64,000 bases of DNA from Trochalopteron elliotii (lineage: Eukaryota; Chordata; Aves; Passeriformes; Leiothrichidae): assembly GCA_024734555.1 (NCBI GenBank), contig JANPWX010000080.1, forward strand, positions 4,097,419 through 4,161,418. Direction: 5' to 3'. How positions within the stretch are numbered: position 1 is the stretch's first letter; every line of letters starts with the position of its first letter. A model generated the notes under the pieces. That model was not told the origin of the DNA. It searched no databases and worked only from the letters and a program-made list of their open reading frames with translations. Made by a program: the position numbers and the translations under genes. Below are positions 23,801-36,640 of the stretch, piece after piece.

Positions 23801-25683
23801 TGTTTACTGATGTCCTAATGCATTTAAAACCCAAACTCATAACTTCCTCAAATATTCCTTTTCTATATTCATGGGTGAATGGGCAAATAGCTCAGAGGAG
23901 AGCCAAGCACCCTGCAGTGTGCCCTGGACCCATTCTCACCTCGGTCTGGTTGGAATAAACTATTTCTGCTCCTGCCTTGCATGCCAGCAAGGAATCCAGG
24001 AAGAGAAAAAGGTGCTGGTGAATGCCCAAATCCAGTTTTGATAGCAGTTGGGATGTGGCCAGCATATATGCTATAACTTAAGATCTTGAAGGCTCCCTCA
24101 TAATAAAAACATTATGAAATATCTTACTGGAGACCTTTGGAGGTTTATAATGTGAAGGATTCCACAAAGCCTCTTCTGCCCCTGCTTTTCCTTTACATTT
24201 TTCCTTCTATGAAATGACTTAAAGATTAGCTTTTTTCACATTCACAGCAGCTGCCTGAACTGCAAAAGCTACTAAGAGCCTGCACCTCCATTTTCTCCTC
24301 TTACTCTTAAAGCTTTGGAGAATTTAAAATGCATCTTTGTCTCAGTTGAACTGAATGAAAAGCAGCACGCATGAGAACGTATGAAAATGAAAGCTTTAAT
24401 TTTTTTTTTAATTACATAGGTGGTTTATCACTCTGCTAAGAGCAGCACCAAAGCCTCACTGAGGAACAGGCTTGTTCGATGTCCAGAGAGCAAAGCTGGC
24501 CAGTTCCCCAAACACCTGGAACCTGCCTGAGCCTGGCCAGGTATTGCCAGGGAGGTCTGCTGGAGACTGGACAGATTGGCCATGGCTTGGGAAATCACTA
24601 ACATTGGTTCTACACCACCCTGTTCTGCTGCCTCATATGCAGTTTTGTACCTGGAAAAGCTGTATGTGTGTTGCTATAATTGCGTGCATATTACAGTTTG
24701 CACTGCTGTGCATGAATCAGCTTCGCTGAAGCAGGACAGCTACTTTTCGTGTGGAGAAGTCATTATTGCTACTTTCTTGAAGTAGAAAAAAGGGCTGCTA
24801 AACATGCATAGCAGTTAGATGAGAGAAGTGAAGTATTACCTTCATTGCTAAAGCAGCTTTTGCTGCATACATCTTCCACCACAGAGCATTTCTCCTGCTA
24901 TTTACTCTCCTCTGTAGATGTTAATACGTGGCTGTGCCTGTTCCTGTCATTTTTAGGGATTTCTGACACCTAAAGACCTCAGTTTTTCTTTTCCCTTTTG
25001 ACAGTTAGTATCTTTCCTTTTAGGAAGTAGTACTAACTTCCAGTGAGCTGGAATGCAATTGTAAGGGGCTTACTGAGAAATCCACTAAAAAGATGTCAGA
25101 CAATCTTGTCTAACCCAACATTAGAAACTGTGAAAATAAGGCTGCGGAAAAATACTTATGCTCGGTATTGCACATTAACCCCATACGTCTCCTCTGGGAC
25201 CTCCCAGCACACATTGCTTTCCACTGCTGGCGCCAAGAAGTTAAAAGGTCTGCATGTATGCTGCAATCAATTCAGAAGGCAGGTAACACCGAGCGGATGG
25301 GAACAGGCTTCTGGCTCAGCATGAAGCAACTCCAACTCAGTTTAGCTATCAGAGTCAAAGTGAGTGATGGTATAAAGCAAGTAATTCCCCAACTCATTCT
25401 CAAACAGAGAAAAGCGACACACTTGTATTTAAAAAAAGAAAAAAAAGAGATAAAAAGAAAAGCATGAGCCTGTAAACCAAATAAAGTAATTCTATTTCTC
25501 CTCACAGGTTCTGCAAATTTGTCTTGCACCGCTGTAATGCTGCTCAGCTCAGCACAGTGCAGACAAAAACCCCTTCCTTGTCTTTCTGCCATGAGCTAAA
25601 TCTAAGACCAAAAATACCATAACTCATTTCTCTGAATGGAAACACAAAGAAATCAAAAATGAGGAAAAAAAAGAAATTCTTAC
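17857..25683 (-). other. ADGRL2: ADGRL2 intron between olfactomedin and stalk exons
   Basis: A 7.8-kb phase-1 intron, mostly AT-rich and unique. It contains a CR1 3' fragment (22418-22504) and GC-richer patches near 18590-18720 and 24430-24640 that match nothing I recognise. No spliced exon was identified. Confidence 0.82.
22418..22504 (+). mobile_element. CR1 LINE 3'-end fragment
   Basis: The plus strand reads GGGACACGGTTCAGTGGTGG, then TTGGACTTAATGATCTT and a CATCATTCTATGAT end, which follows the 3' end of avian CR1 elements. About 15 bases of the usual stretch between GATCTT and ATTCTATGAT appear to be missing. Only the 3' tail is recognised; 5' truncation is usual for CR1. It lies antisense to ADGRL2. 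Confidence 0.82.
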
Positions 25684-26484
25684 CTTGGGCAGGATCAGGT
25701 GGGCCGAACTCCAAGGAGTATCGCAGAATAAAGTTGTTATTCCACACATACAGCTGGTTGTCCCTGGGGTTGTAATCCACTGCGGCGATGTACTGGTACT
25801 GGTTGGGAAAAGGAATGTCCACGTGCTCTCCTCTGCTCAGCCTGGTGTTGTAGATGTAATCGATGACGTTCCTGCCGGTCTCGCTCTCGTTGTCCTGGTA
25901 CACTGACCGCACCACGTACAGGACACCACAGATCATGAACGCGTTGGACGCCGCCCGCTTGTCGTAGGTCGTCTCCCAGGTGGCTTCGAAGCGCAGGGTG
26001 TAGGGGTTCAGCTGGCTAATCACTATCATCCCATTGTTTTGTTCCGTAGCATAAATTACCCACAAGCCGTTCTCATCAACTGCCAAGTCAATATCAGTCT
26101 TTCCTCCCCATCGGTATGGAGAGGTGTCGTGGTAATTAGCGTAATTGATTATGGCCTCTCCACTCTTAATTCTAGTCCTCAAGTCAAATTTTACTATGTT
26201 CCGAGTTCTTTCCTTGTTAAAAAAGACAGCGCCGTCATACACTACAAATCCAGTGCCATCCACTCGGTTTGGGAGTTTGTATGTCGTCTGCTGGCGTCCG
26301 TTCTGGAAGTCCTCTAAGGAAGCATATTCTATCAAAGTATCCGTGCGATACGGAGTCCATGGCATGAAGTATATTTTATCTGCAGCCTGGAGAGGATCTT
26401 TGCACCAAGCACCTGCTTTTTGTTCAGCTTCATATAAATACGGTGAGTCCACAATTGCTTTCAACGTCCCCGGGCAAACAAAAA
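25684..26484 (-). CDS. ADGRL2: ADGRL2 exon: complete olfactomedin domain
   Basis: An 801-nt symmetric phase 1-1 exon read 26484 to 25684, acceptor GACTGTTAG and donor CAAG|GTAAGA. It completes Ile (or Val when the KVEQK microexon is used) and encodes [20 protein letters not shown] through [54 protein letters not shown] and [19 protein letters not shown] to [11 protein letters not shown]. This is the five-bladed propeller that binds FLRT proteins; DENGLW and the [12 protein letters not shown] blade are hallmark motifs. The start is set by the splice site, not by the internal Met-like codon. The 3' half (25690-25990) is GC-rich with many CpG, unlike the 5' half. Confidence 0.97.
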
Positions 26485-27149
26485 CTAACAGTCACAGAGA
26501 GAAGTAAGACAAGAATTACGTCAAATTAAGACTGTCTCATGATAAAAATTTTTTAAAAAAAAGAAAAAAGAAAAAACCAAAAAGGTAGGTAAATCATAAT
26601 GACTGTGTCAGGAAGAAAAAAAAATCAATTTAATTGGCACTAGATTATACCTTATGTTATAATTAATGCAATTATCACCCTTTATCATCCACTTTTCTTA
26701 AAGTTACCATGTTCTTGCTGTACCAGTATGGAAAGTGGATGGGAACTGTTTTCACTAGTACAGACCAAGGCTCAATGGCATACACAGACAGCTGAAAATG
26801 TAGAGCTACTCTTGCATTTTCATTTCAGACTTTTAGTGAGTACACATTAACTCTCCAGAGCTTTTAACTGGTGTGCAGCAGTGTGCTAGGTCATTTCAGT
26901 CCAAAAAAAATCGCATCGACTTGTTTAGAACTTTAAGAAGTGGTGAGGCTGAAAAAGGAGGTGCCTCGATTAAAAATAAAGGAACAAAACAAATCATCAG
27001 GTATATAGAGAAAGCAATTAGGAGCAGAGAAAACAAAACACAACCAAAGCAATGAATGAAACAGACCAGGAAACCCTGTAACCATGGCATGCTATGGAGA
27101 GGGTTCTGGAAGCCAGGCAAGATGACACTTGATTAACAAGAATTTACCC

Positions 27150-27205
27150 AAGGGTGAGAGAAAGGGAAAGAAAGACAAAGAGAAAGGGAGAGAAAAAAGC
27201 AAGGG
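27150..27205 (+). repeat. Purine-rich low-complexity tract
   Basis: GAGAGAAAGGGAAAGAAAG-type sequence with nearly no pyrimidines on the plus strand. On the gene strand it is a pyrimidine tract, but it lies downstream of the microexon rather than before its acceptor. Confidence 0.75.
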
Positions 27206-27426
27206 AGTCTTCCCTCCAGCCCAAGTACTTCAGACACTATACCCCGCCACCTACTTTAAGCAGCCAAGTCACTTTATTGCAAATAGTCGACTTCTTTATG
27301 AGGTGTACTTATGAGATCCTGCTGATTATCATAATATAAGAGTGTTGTGGGGAGGGGAAGGGAAGAGGTTAACATCCATAAGGCACATAACAAGGAGCTG
27401 GGGTTTGGACTGTATACGTTATTTAC

Positions 27427-27441
27427 CTTTTTGCTCCACTT
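27427..27441 (-). CDS. ADGRL2: ADGRL2 15-nt KVEQK microexon
   Basis: The gene strand reads TTAAAATAG|AAGTGGAGCAAAAAG|GTAAAT, with a long T-rich tract before the acceptor. In phase 1 it turns the lectin-olfactomedin junction from Y-I-F-V-C-P into Y-K-V-E-Q-K-V-F-V-C-P. KVEQK is the known alternative insert (splice site A) between these domains in latrophilins, reported to alter teneurin binding in latrophilin-1. Peptide, phase at both ends, position between the right exons and canonical splice dinucleotides all agree, which makes chance very unlikely. Whether it is used in this species and in ADGRL2 transcripts cannot be seen from DNA. Confidence 0.9.
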
Positions 27442-27820
27442 CTATTTTAAGCATCGGAAGAAAAATAAAAAAGTGCAAGGAAAAAAGAAAGAAGATTAAC
27501 ATAAATTGACTATTAGGCTAAAAGATTAAATTAGTAACAGACGCTAAATATAGGGAGAATAAGAACTGCACTACATCGGATAAAGAGAAACAGACAACAG
27601 GATAACCTAGCAGGAGAGAGATTCTACGGTTACACAAATGAACATGGATCAATCATTTTAGTAGATTAAGGAGGGAATACAGATATGTTGGCATGTAGTT
27701 TCACTTAGTGAACCTGAATAAATAATGAATTACTTTACTAATACATGCTACATACACTCTTCTTCTTCTAAAAGTATAATGCTAATCAAGTTGGTTTTTA
27801 AGCAACATATTAATTTATCA

Positions 27821-27842
27821 TATATGTGCAACTGCACATATA
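27821..27842. repeat. Inverted repeat, 10-bp arms
   Basis: TATATGTGCA and its exact complement are separated by two bases. AT-rich flanks (roughly 27800-27870) extend the pairing imperfectly. Confidence 0.8.
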
Positions 27843-30800
27843 CATATTATATTAATTGATAATTAGAAATACAAAATTCAGTATATTAATTGTATAGGTT
27901 TGCATATGTGATTATTGAACCTCCCCCATCTTTGCCCCAGACATTTCCCTGCTTTTCTTTCTTGTAAAGAAAGCAGCTTGCACCCTTTGGCTCTCCTTAG
28001 ACTTTATTTTATTTGTTTTCCTGAATGTTAATCTTGAGAACTTTTGCCACTTCTTAGTCTATAACTGCAAAATCAGACTAGGAGGAATAAGCAAAAACAT
28101 CTGGAAAAAAAGAAGCAAAAGCACAGTAAGCAAGAGGAAAAGAGAAGAAAAGATTAACAATTAGCTCATTCAGATATTCTCCAGCATCATCGATTAAGCC
28201 CGAAACAGCAAGCTAGTATGCAAGGACAGCCATATTGTGTTTAAAACAAACATCCATCCTGCCTCCATACATGGAAGACATAAACCGAACCCAATTAAGA
28301 AAGTCGTATTACTACAGCAATTTTTCCCCCAGGAAGTTTTAAGGAAGTTACAGAAAGATATACAGCTGAAGCCCAGCTAGTAAATAGCTTTTCAATAATT
28401 ATTTGCAATAAAACCTATTTCATATACTCTGTGGCCTTTGAAGTACGCTCCCTTGGTTTCATAAAATGACCTGGAAAATGACAGATGTACCAATCTGTGT
28501 AACAGTAGCTGCTGATACCAGGGAAGTGTATCAAAACTATTTGCCCAGCTATTACGTTTTCAGTATTACAGTATTATCCTGAAGAATGCCTATATATGTT
28601 TCATACAAAGTTTTGGATTTTCAGTTTCATTTAATAAAATTACATATGATTATTTTGAGAATGAAATTGGCTGATCTGATCTAGTGTTTCTTCAGGAAAC
28701 AATTCCATAACTTTACAGGGGAACTGGAGGGGGTCAATATTTTCAAAATGAGCAGTAGTTTTCCTAGCCTTTGCACTGTTATGCATCTTTAGGTAAAATA
28801 CTCGTTTTTCTGTAATTTGTAATTCTGGATTTATCTGAGTAAACAGAAGACATATTCTGAGGTGAATTTTTGGGTTTCACCATTAGTATTAATGACTTTC
28901 AGATGATTCTGTTTGTGAACTTCTATGCATGTGCTTACTTTTCGCCAAAGATCAATATTGATACTGTACCTGCTTAGAATTAGTAATAGGAGACGGGGGA
29001 AAAAGATAGGGATAACTAAAATCATTACTGGCATGTCTGCTCTGCATGCACTGGTGTACAGCTGTACATTTTTCAGGGACAGATGGGCTTATTGAAATAA
29101 ACAAATGCTGCAAAGTCTAATCAATACACAGAGAGAGAGAATAAAACACTTTAAAATGTTTCCTATTGAATTCCTGGGTCCAAAACAGGCTTAAAATAAA
29201 AATGCACAGATATACAAAATAGCACTTTTGATGTTCTTCTTTATAAAAGGGCTGACTTCTGTTAGTCAAAGTGCCAACATACATCGTGCAGCATAAGTGA
29301 GAGAAATGTCAAGTATAGTACTCTCAATCTCTTTATAATTTAATCAATAACACTCTTGCTATTTCAGGACAAAGCAATGCCTATCAAATTTGTCTGGAAT
29401 TTTTGTTGGAGATCCAACTGAGTATCTGAAAAGTTGTTTCGTTGAATTTTTTTTGTTTGCACTTCAAGATGCAAAAGAGGAAGCATTTATTAAGTACTTT
29501 CAAACTTAATTAAATTTGCAAAATGAAATACTTTCAAATAAGCAAAGCAGCTATGTATTTCTGGAGGCCAGCAAGACACAGAGGAGCTCATAAACTGCAT
29601 TTTGTACAAGGGTGACAGCAACTCCAGGGCGTAAGAACTCGCTTTTCATCACAAAACCTATTATGATTGCTGTTTGTCATCTCTCATGGACTGAAGGCTT
29701 TGCATACCACAATGAGTATTGCAAATTTCACAGTCTTGCAGTAACTGACGATGAAATTCATGAAATGAATTTTTGGTCAGAAGTGCTATGATCACTAAAC
29801 TCCTCCCATTCTGGGCCCAAAAGCTTATCCTACATTCCTAAGAAGTCTCTTACACTGAGACAGCTGCTATTTGCAAATCTAATGATTTTGGTCATTCTGT
29901 AAATTTAGATAAGGAGCTCTGCAACAAGTAAGGAAATAAATTTTAGACTTGATAACTGGAGTTTACCAGGCCTCAAAAAAAGACTTGGAAAAATAACAGG
30001 ATAGGCTTTGTGGGACAGGGAAGAAAGAGAGTCAACAATCAAAATGGCTACTGAGGCACAATGTGATTTGAAATTAACCTTCGAAACTCATTTTAGTAAC
30101 TGGCAATCTTTTTGATGACTGCTGATAATGACAGGTGATGCCTCTTACAGTTCTGGAATTGGGCAGTGTCATCACTGTACATGCTGCAGTTGATAAACTC
30201 CAAAACTTATAGACTGTGAAAACAGGAAAGTATCCAGAATCCTGAATTATGATAGACACAGAATTACAGAGTTCAAAGGGTAGGCCAATGCAACTGACAG
30301 TAAACAAAAATAAACACTTTAAAATTAAAGTAACTACAAGTTAGAGTACAGGGTAGGCCGCGCTGTGGCACTATACTTCTGAAACTGGAAAAGAAAAGAT
30401 TCCTGGAGATAGCAATACCCAATCAGTAGAACATATCCACACTTCTCTTCCTAAAACAGCATAAGAAATTATGTTTGAACATTATTTGCATTACATTTTT
30501 TCCTCTATGAGCTAGCCTACTGGAACTGGAAACATAACTTCTTGTCACGTGACTGACCTCAGGTTTTGGAATCAGATGCACTGCCCTCTTTCTGAGAATT
30601 TGGGAATGAAAATAGTGCTAAAGCAGAAGTGGTCTTTGTGAAACAAAACTTTGGTTAGATTGGGGTAAGACATCACTCCTCAAAAGTGGCACAAGAAGAA
30701 CAGTTACAACAAGCCACCAATACTACACACAGGAGGAATGGTACTAGGGATCACTGTTTGCAGTAGGCTTCCAAACCTACAAATGGTACAGGGAAAAAAA

Positions 30801-32108
30801 TCAGCAAGCAACCATTTCACAATGACATAGCAGAAATGAAGAAAAAACAGATGATCTGTGCTTGGCCTTTAACAACAGTGAAAGTTCAGTATGGTGAAGC
30901 AGTACAGAGTAGTATTTCAGTCTCAGAATTCCAAATTTTGCAGGAAACAGTATGGACAGTTTTGACATAGCTTTGCTTATGCCAGAACTCATTTCCTTCC
31001 TTTTTCAATATATACTGTCACCACATTGTTTTTGCATCTCAGACTTGGCCTGTTTCCTGTACCAACAGAAAATACAACTTTGGTTAAGGATTACTGCAGA
31101 TCAAGAAATTCACACCTAATAATATCTCAAGGGAATGATCAGTGCACTGCTCAAATTCCATTGCAAGCACAGTTATTTCTCTGTTGAGTTACGGGACGAG
31201 AGAGAAGTCACTGCAAAGAATGACCTTACAAAAAAGCAAAACCAGTTAAAAGTGTCGAATCTGCAGAACTTTCATGAACATGCATACATGTCAATAAAAA
31301 AAAGCATTAATTATTGCAAGGACATAAGAAGTATGTCTAAAGCTACTGAACTTTGGCATTGTAAAGAATATAAATTTGTATATTGTACAAAACTGCTGAA
31401 GTAGCCATAACTTCACACTTTTCTATCTCATTATGATTTCACTATTTACTTTGTTTTCAGTGAAAAACTCTATTTGGTAGCTGATTCAAGACACAACTGA
31501 TATTTTGTCTTTAAATTAAAAGCAAACACTTCTTTCTCACTCTTTTTCCTTTGCTTTTAAAGAACACAGTGTGAGTACCTTGTTAATGAATTATTCACTC
31601 TGAATCTGTGTTCATTTATAACGAAGCACAAAATCCTTTCACAATGTCCCCCAACTGGGTCACTTGCCTCTGAATGTCAGTGCTGGGTTTTGCTGTGCAC
31701 CCAAAGTCACCACAGCAGCAGGTAGCCTTTCAAGTAGATCATGATTAAAACTGAAGTCAATTCCTGCTTTACAAGTCTGTGAGCCAAGCCAATTTGTCAG
31801 CAACTGGTTGCGGGCAAAAGTACAAATTTCTATCTGGCCTATTGAATAGCTAATTTGAGTTTGTTTTCTGGAAAAACAGTAGCCTTAAAAGCCAAACACT
31901 TAAGAACACAGACAGACACTTGGCCAGCATCACACCATGGCTTCCTTCCACACTTTGTGAAGCTAATTGGAGGCCCTAGTCTGCAAGTGCTTTGCATGCA
32001 TAATGGGTCCATGGGCCATAAACATATGCTTCTTTTCCATGTAACAGCACTCCAGCTTCAATTGTGAGGGCCAGAGGAAGTGAGCAAGAATAAAAAGATT
32101 ATACTTAC

Positions 32109-32218
32109 TGTAAGGAACACATTCATACTGAACTTCTAGATATTTGTATGTTCCAGGACAAGGATCAGGAAACACATCTGACCCAGTAACTACTATACAC
32201 TGTGTTCGGTTGTTGCAC
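32109..32218 (-). CDS. ADGRL2: ADGRL2 exon: second half of lectin domain
   Basis: A 110-nt exon (phase 2 to 1) read 32218 to 32109, acceptor CCATTACAG and donor TACA|GTAAGTAT. It completes Arg and encodes [20 protein letters not shown] and [34 protein letters not shown] is the C-terminal signature of the galactose-binding SUEL/RBL lectin domain, the teneurin-binding module of latrophilins. NRT is a potential glycosylation site. Reading on past the donor gives SKYN and is intron. Together with the upstream lectin exon it forms a 324-nt phase 1-1 module. Confidence 0.96.
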
Positions 32219-35200
32219 CTGTAATGGGAAAAGAAAGCAAGCTAATTAATTTAAAATTACATTTCATTTGCTAGTTCATACTTAGAGGACTACATTCAGT
32301 GCTAACTCTCTTCACACTTGGGCAGTTCAATACATAGGACAACAAAGTTAATTAATACTAATTAGCCAAAGTCCAAAAATAAGGGTTCAGGACAATATTT
32401 TAGTTCAGGCTTTATACTTTTATATTTGGAGATTGATGCTATCTTAACTGTCTCCACTGGTAAAGACAGCTGTATCAAGTACCAAGTTTATATTGATTTG
32501 ATACTACTATTAAATAAAATGAAAACAAAATGCATAAATGATATGACTGAAAAAATGTGCAATTTTGAATAACGTATAATAACAACAATAAGTAATTGCT
32601 TCCATCTTTAGAGCTATACATCCTGCTGAATGGTTTTACATCTCAGAGAGATTTTTCTTGTGATTCAAGGAAATTACTTTGGTTGGAAGAGCTATTGTAG
32701 ACAAAGAACATTAGCATTTCCATTTTAATTATTTTAGGAGCAATTGTTGGACTCTAAGCTTCCTCTGTTAGGCTACAGGAAGCAGTAAAGAATGACCATT
32801 TGAGGAAATAAGAAAAACAGTTAAAGGAAGAACTGCAAGAAAATTAATTCAGATGTATTTCTGAGGAGACAGAAACATAAAAAATATTTGGTTAACAATG
32901 AAAGAAAATGCATTTTGATACAAAGGAGAACTTTATCAACATGCCTCTAATTGTGAGGATTTACTGAACTTAATTTTTGAAGTGTTTTATCACCTAACCT
33001 TGAAGAGATGGTCAAAATGCAATATAGGAAAACAGTCACAAGGAAGAGGAAGAAAAAAAAAGAGAAGGCCAGGGATTTGGTGACTAAAAGGGAAAGAGCT
33101 TGGCCGATCTTCTCAGGGGTTAGTTTTGTTTGTCAGCAAACTGAATAACAGAAGTCTGAACTCAAGTAATAGACTAGCCTTTGACTCCAGCTGTACATCA
33201 ACTTCTCTATTACCCTACTTCTTCCCATGCTCCCTGAATATCACATAACCCAAGCTAAAATAATCTGCCTTGTATCAGTGGCTTTCCACAGCTGTACAGC
33301 ACCAATAGGTATTAGAATAATTCATGCTACCTCATAAAAGGTAGAACAAACACATTCAAAGAACTCTAATATAAATGATTTCCTTTTTTATACAGTAATC
33401 AAACTACCACAGAGCCAGTCAGGACATGTTGTGCCTCTCTGCTGAGCAGACTCAGAGACAAAAGCTCTCTGACTTGATCAGTTAACTCTTCTTTCCCTTT
33501 TCCTCATCTTTTTTTATTTTTTTTTAAGTTGCTTATTTCTACCATCATAAGACTCATAATTACAGAGCTAATTGGAAATAGTCAGAAATTGCTGTACATA
33601 CACAACCACGGATATGGACAGGTGGTGAGGAATTCAACTGCCACCTTTTCCAGAGGGTGAAGCCAGGTCCCCTGCACAGCTATTGCACAAATAATGGTGC
33701 CCCAGTCCCATGCCATGGCACAGTCAGTCAGTGCAGCAGCTCCTGCAGGACATTAGAGAGCCTGGAATGACTGACATATCCAGGGGCTTCAGACCCAGCC
33801 TGAGGTGGTGAAATGTGCACCCAGCTTGCTGAGAAAACCACTGCACTCAGTCTGTAAGGGACAATGCACACACAGCCCCTGCCATGGAGGACAAAGTGTG
33901 TGCGGTGTAGATGGAGGCTGTAGAAGCAGGAGAAGGCAATGTGGCCCCAAACCTCACAGGCCTCTCTGCAATACCCCTGTACAGGGGTTTTTCTGTGCCA
34001 CACGTCAGGTGCACTAACCAGCATGAGAAAATCTGGGATGTAAGATTTTGTAACAAATTTCTTTAAATTTGTGTTTCTTTAGCAAAACCCTTACTCTGAA
34101 ACCAAAGCAATTCCTACAAGACTTCTAGTGCATCATTCAGTATGATGGTTTCCACAGCTTTGAGCTGTATGAAAATTTTATTTTATACTCAAATGAACAG
34201 CAATTAAGACAGAATTATTTATTTGTTACAAAATAAAACGAGTATGTGTTGGGAGAAATTGCTTGAGAATGAAGCTAACCAAGGTCATATTTAGTGGTGG
34301 GAAAAAGATAGACTGATTTCCCTGTGAAGAGTTGTTTCCTTCAGTTTCATTTTCTCCCAGTAAAAGATTCATAATGCTGCCATCAGACAGGAAACTGAGA
34401 ACTTCGTGCTAGGTTTTATCAAAAGGATGTGTAATAATAATTCAGAAGAAAATGCAGGTTTTTTTCTTTGTACAGTAAAAGTGTCGGAGTCAAACTTCAG
34501 GCACTGAGTGGTGTTTACAGGAAATTGATGACACTTTAAAAACTTTTGACTATTCCTTTATGAAAAATTACACCTGCTGTGCATATGGTCAGCTTTTGCC
34601 CTCCCTTTGGCCAAACCCAAGACCCCAGTTACAAACCAATGATTTCTGCCCACTGCTGCAGTACACAGCAGTGCTACCAGACCCACCAGCACTTCTCCAA
34701 GAAGTGGAATTACTTGAATAACTACATGAATAGTGTATTTGTGCTTTAAGTTGTAGGTTTGCACATTCAAACCACTGATTTTGCTGCACTGTGGCAGTAT
34801 TTTATAAAACCTGAGTAATTTATATTCACTTCTAAGATTTCAAATTAAAGACACTTGGTTAGGATATTCACAGTTTAAAATGCTGACATTCAGGTAATCA
34901 TTTTTTCATATTTAGAGGTCATATTTCCACTAGAGTGAGACTTTTAATAAAAACCAACAGCAACTATAGCAGCTGTCAATCTTAATTCATGGGTTACAGA
35001 GAAGAGATGAAGAATAAGTGAACTTTGTAGAGATAGTTCTGAGACAAGTAATTCAGGGAATTTACACTACTGTGATTTGTTCTCTGGATAAATTAAAGCC
35101 TTCTATCTGCTGCACTGTTTTTCTCTGTAAAACCATATACTTCTCTGTTAGCTACTGGCCTATACTTCTGCTACTGTCTGCAAAAAAAAATTTTACAAAC

Positions 35201-36622
35201 TGGTAAGAGTTTCAGCTGAGAATCATAATGACAAGAAGCCACAAAATGTGTGGAATGTATGGATAAAAGAGACTCCACTCTCCACAAAATAGGGCCAAAC
35301 AGCAGATTATCCTACATGGTTACAGATTATCAAAACTACCATATCACTGCCACAGCAGAACGTCATAATTTTAAGAAACATTTACACTTAGAAACACTAT
35401 GCTTAAGAAGAGGATATTGCACTGTTACAACCTTAAATCTGGTGATCCGTTCCTTTTTGAAATGGGCAAGTGCCTTTTGTGTCACAGGATTTTCCAAAAC
35501 AAGACTACTTTAGAAATAAAGTGCCTTGGAATTTGCAAAATTGGCCTAGACACCATCAGGAAAAAAAAATAAAAGTCCAAACCTCAAAAACCTGAACTGG
35601 TGAATAACTGGAAGCCCCTCATTCATTTTAACCAAGGTTATTTTTTCTACATGATATACTCTTAATTTGGTCCATCTATTCAAACTCTTTTAGAATTGTT
35701 TCAGTGAAGGTGTGATACAAACCGGCTGCAATTTCTGCAAACTTCAGAAGACAAATCACAAATACTTTGGTGCTTCAGTGTTTGCAATTTAGTGTTTAAG
35801 TGCTCTGTAGGTTTTAAATACCATTCAAGTGTTCTGCAATCTATGTAACTACATACTTCTCCAGCATATGTTAAAATACAGACATTTTCAGGGGGTTATG
35901 TATAATCTTAAAATTCATATGACTGAACACTGAGAAATGTCTTCCCACTCAAGAAGAATTCACAACATTCACAAAGATTTATGATGCAATGACTTTGTCA
36001 TTTACAAGGAAATACAGCAGATCAGCAAAGAAGAGAAGTCTGTATGAACTCAGTAACAGTTAATTTAGGCAAGGTAATGTATGAATTACATTTGAAATGC
36101 TATTTAGGAAAGGACTAACTGTAGTAGTGAAAGAATGATAATTCAGGTTCTTGTGCTAGCAGCGACAACAGTTTTGCAAGGGGAAATGCAGGAATTACCA
36201 TTATTCTCATGAATGCAAGGAGCAATTGTGTACTCTGACACTCGTTTCTTCCGTATTTTAGTATGAATGAAGAAAGGTTACATCTTCATAATGCACATGC
36301 ATCACTTAGAGTAATCTAAAAATCAAATGGAGTGTTTAATTAACAGTTACAGTATAATGTCTGAACTCCTTTCACCTCAGGAAGAAGACTGTGCAAATGA
36401 GGAATGGCCCTTCACATTTCAGATGAATACAGAAAGAAAAAGGAAAGTAAAGCAGCTCCAGCAGGGCTGTTATTATCTTCTGCTCATGATGTAGCCCTGT
36501 CCCTGCTGCATCCATCCTCTCTGCTCAGCTATAAGGACAGCTGTATTTTCCATGATAATTTGTTTGCATTTCAACTCTAATCTTGACTTATACAATTCCC
36601 AACAAATTGCTTTTGCTTTTTT

Positions 36623-36640
36623 TTATTATTATTATTATTA
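36623..36640. repeat. (ATT)n microsatellite
   Basis: Six TTA units following a T-rich run, with further ATT units shortly after. Lies in the long lectin intron. Confidence 0.85.

Larger units (their letters stand above)
26485..32108 (-). other. ADGRL2: ADGRL2 intron(s) between lectin and olfactomedin exons
   Basis: A 5.6-kb phase-1 interval split by the 15-nt microexon at 27427-27441. It also holds a purine-rich tract (27150-27205) and an AT-rich imperfect hairpin near 27795-27870. No transposable element recognised. Confidence 0.82.

Noticed and set aside
25544..25683. Open-frame extension of the olfactomedin exon reading [10 protein letters not shown] and onward
   Set aside because: It follows a strong GTAAGA donor in the phase required by the stalk exon; it is intron read-through.
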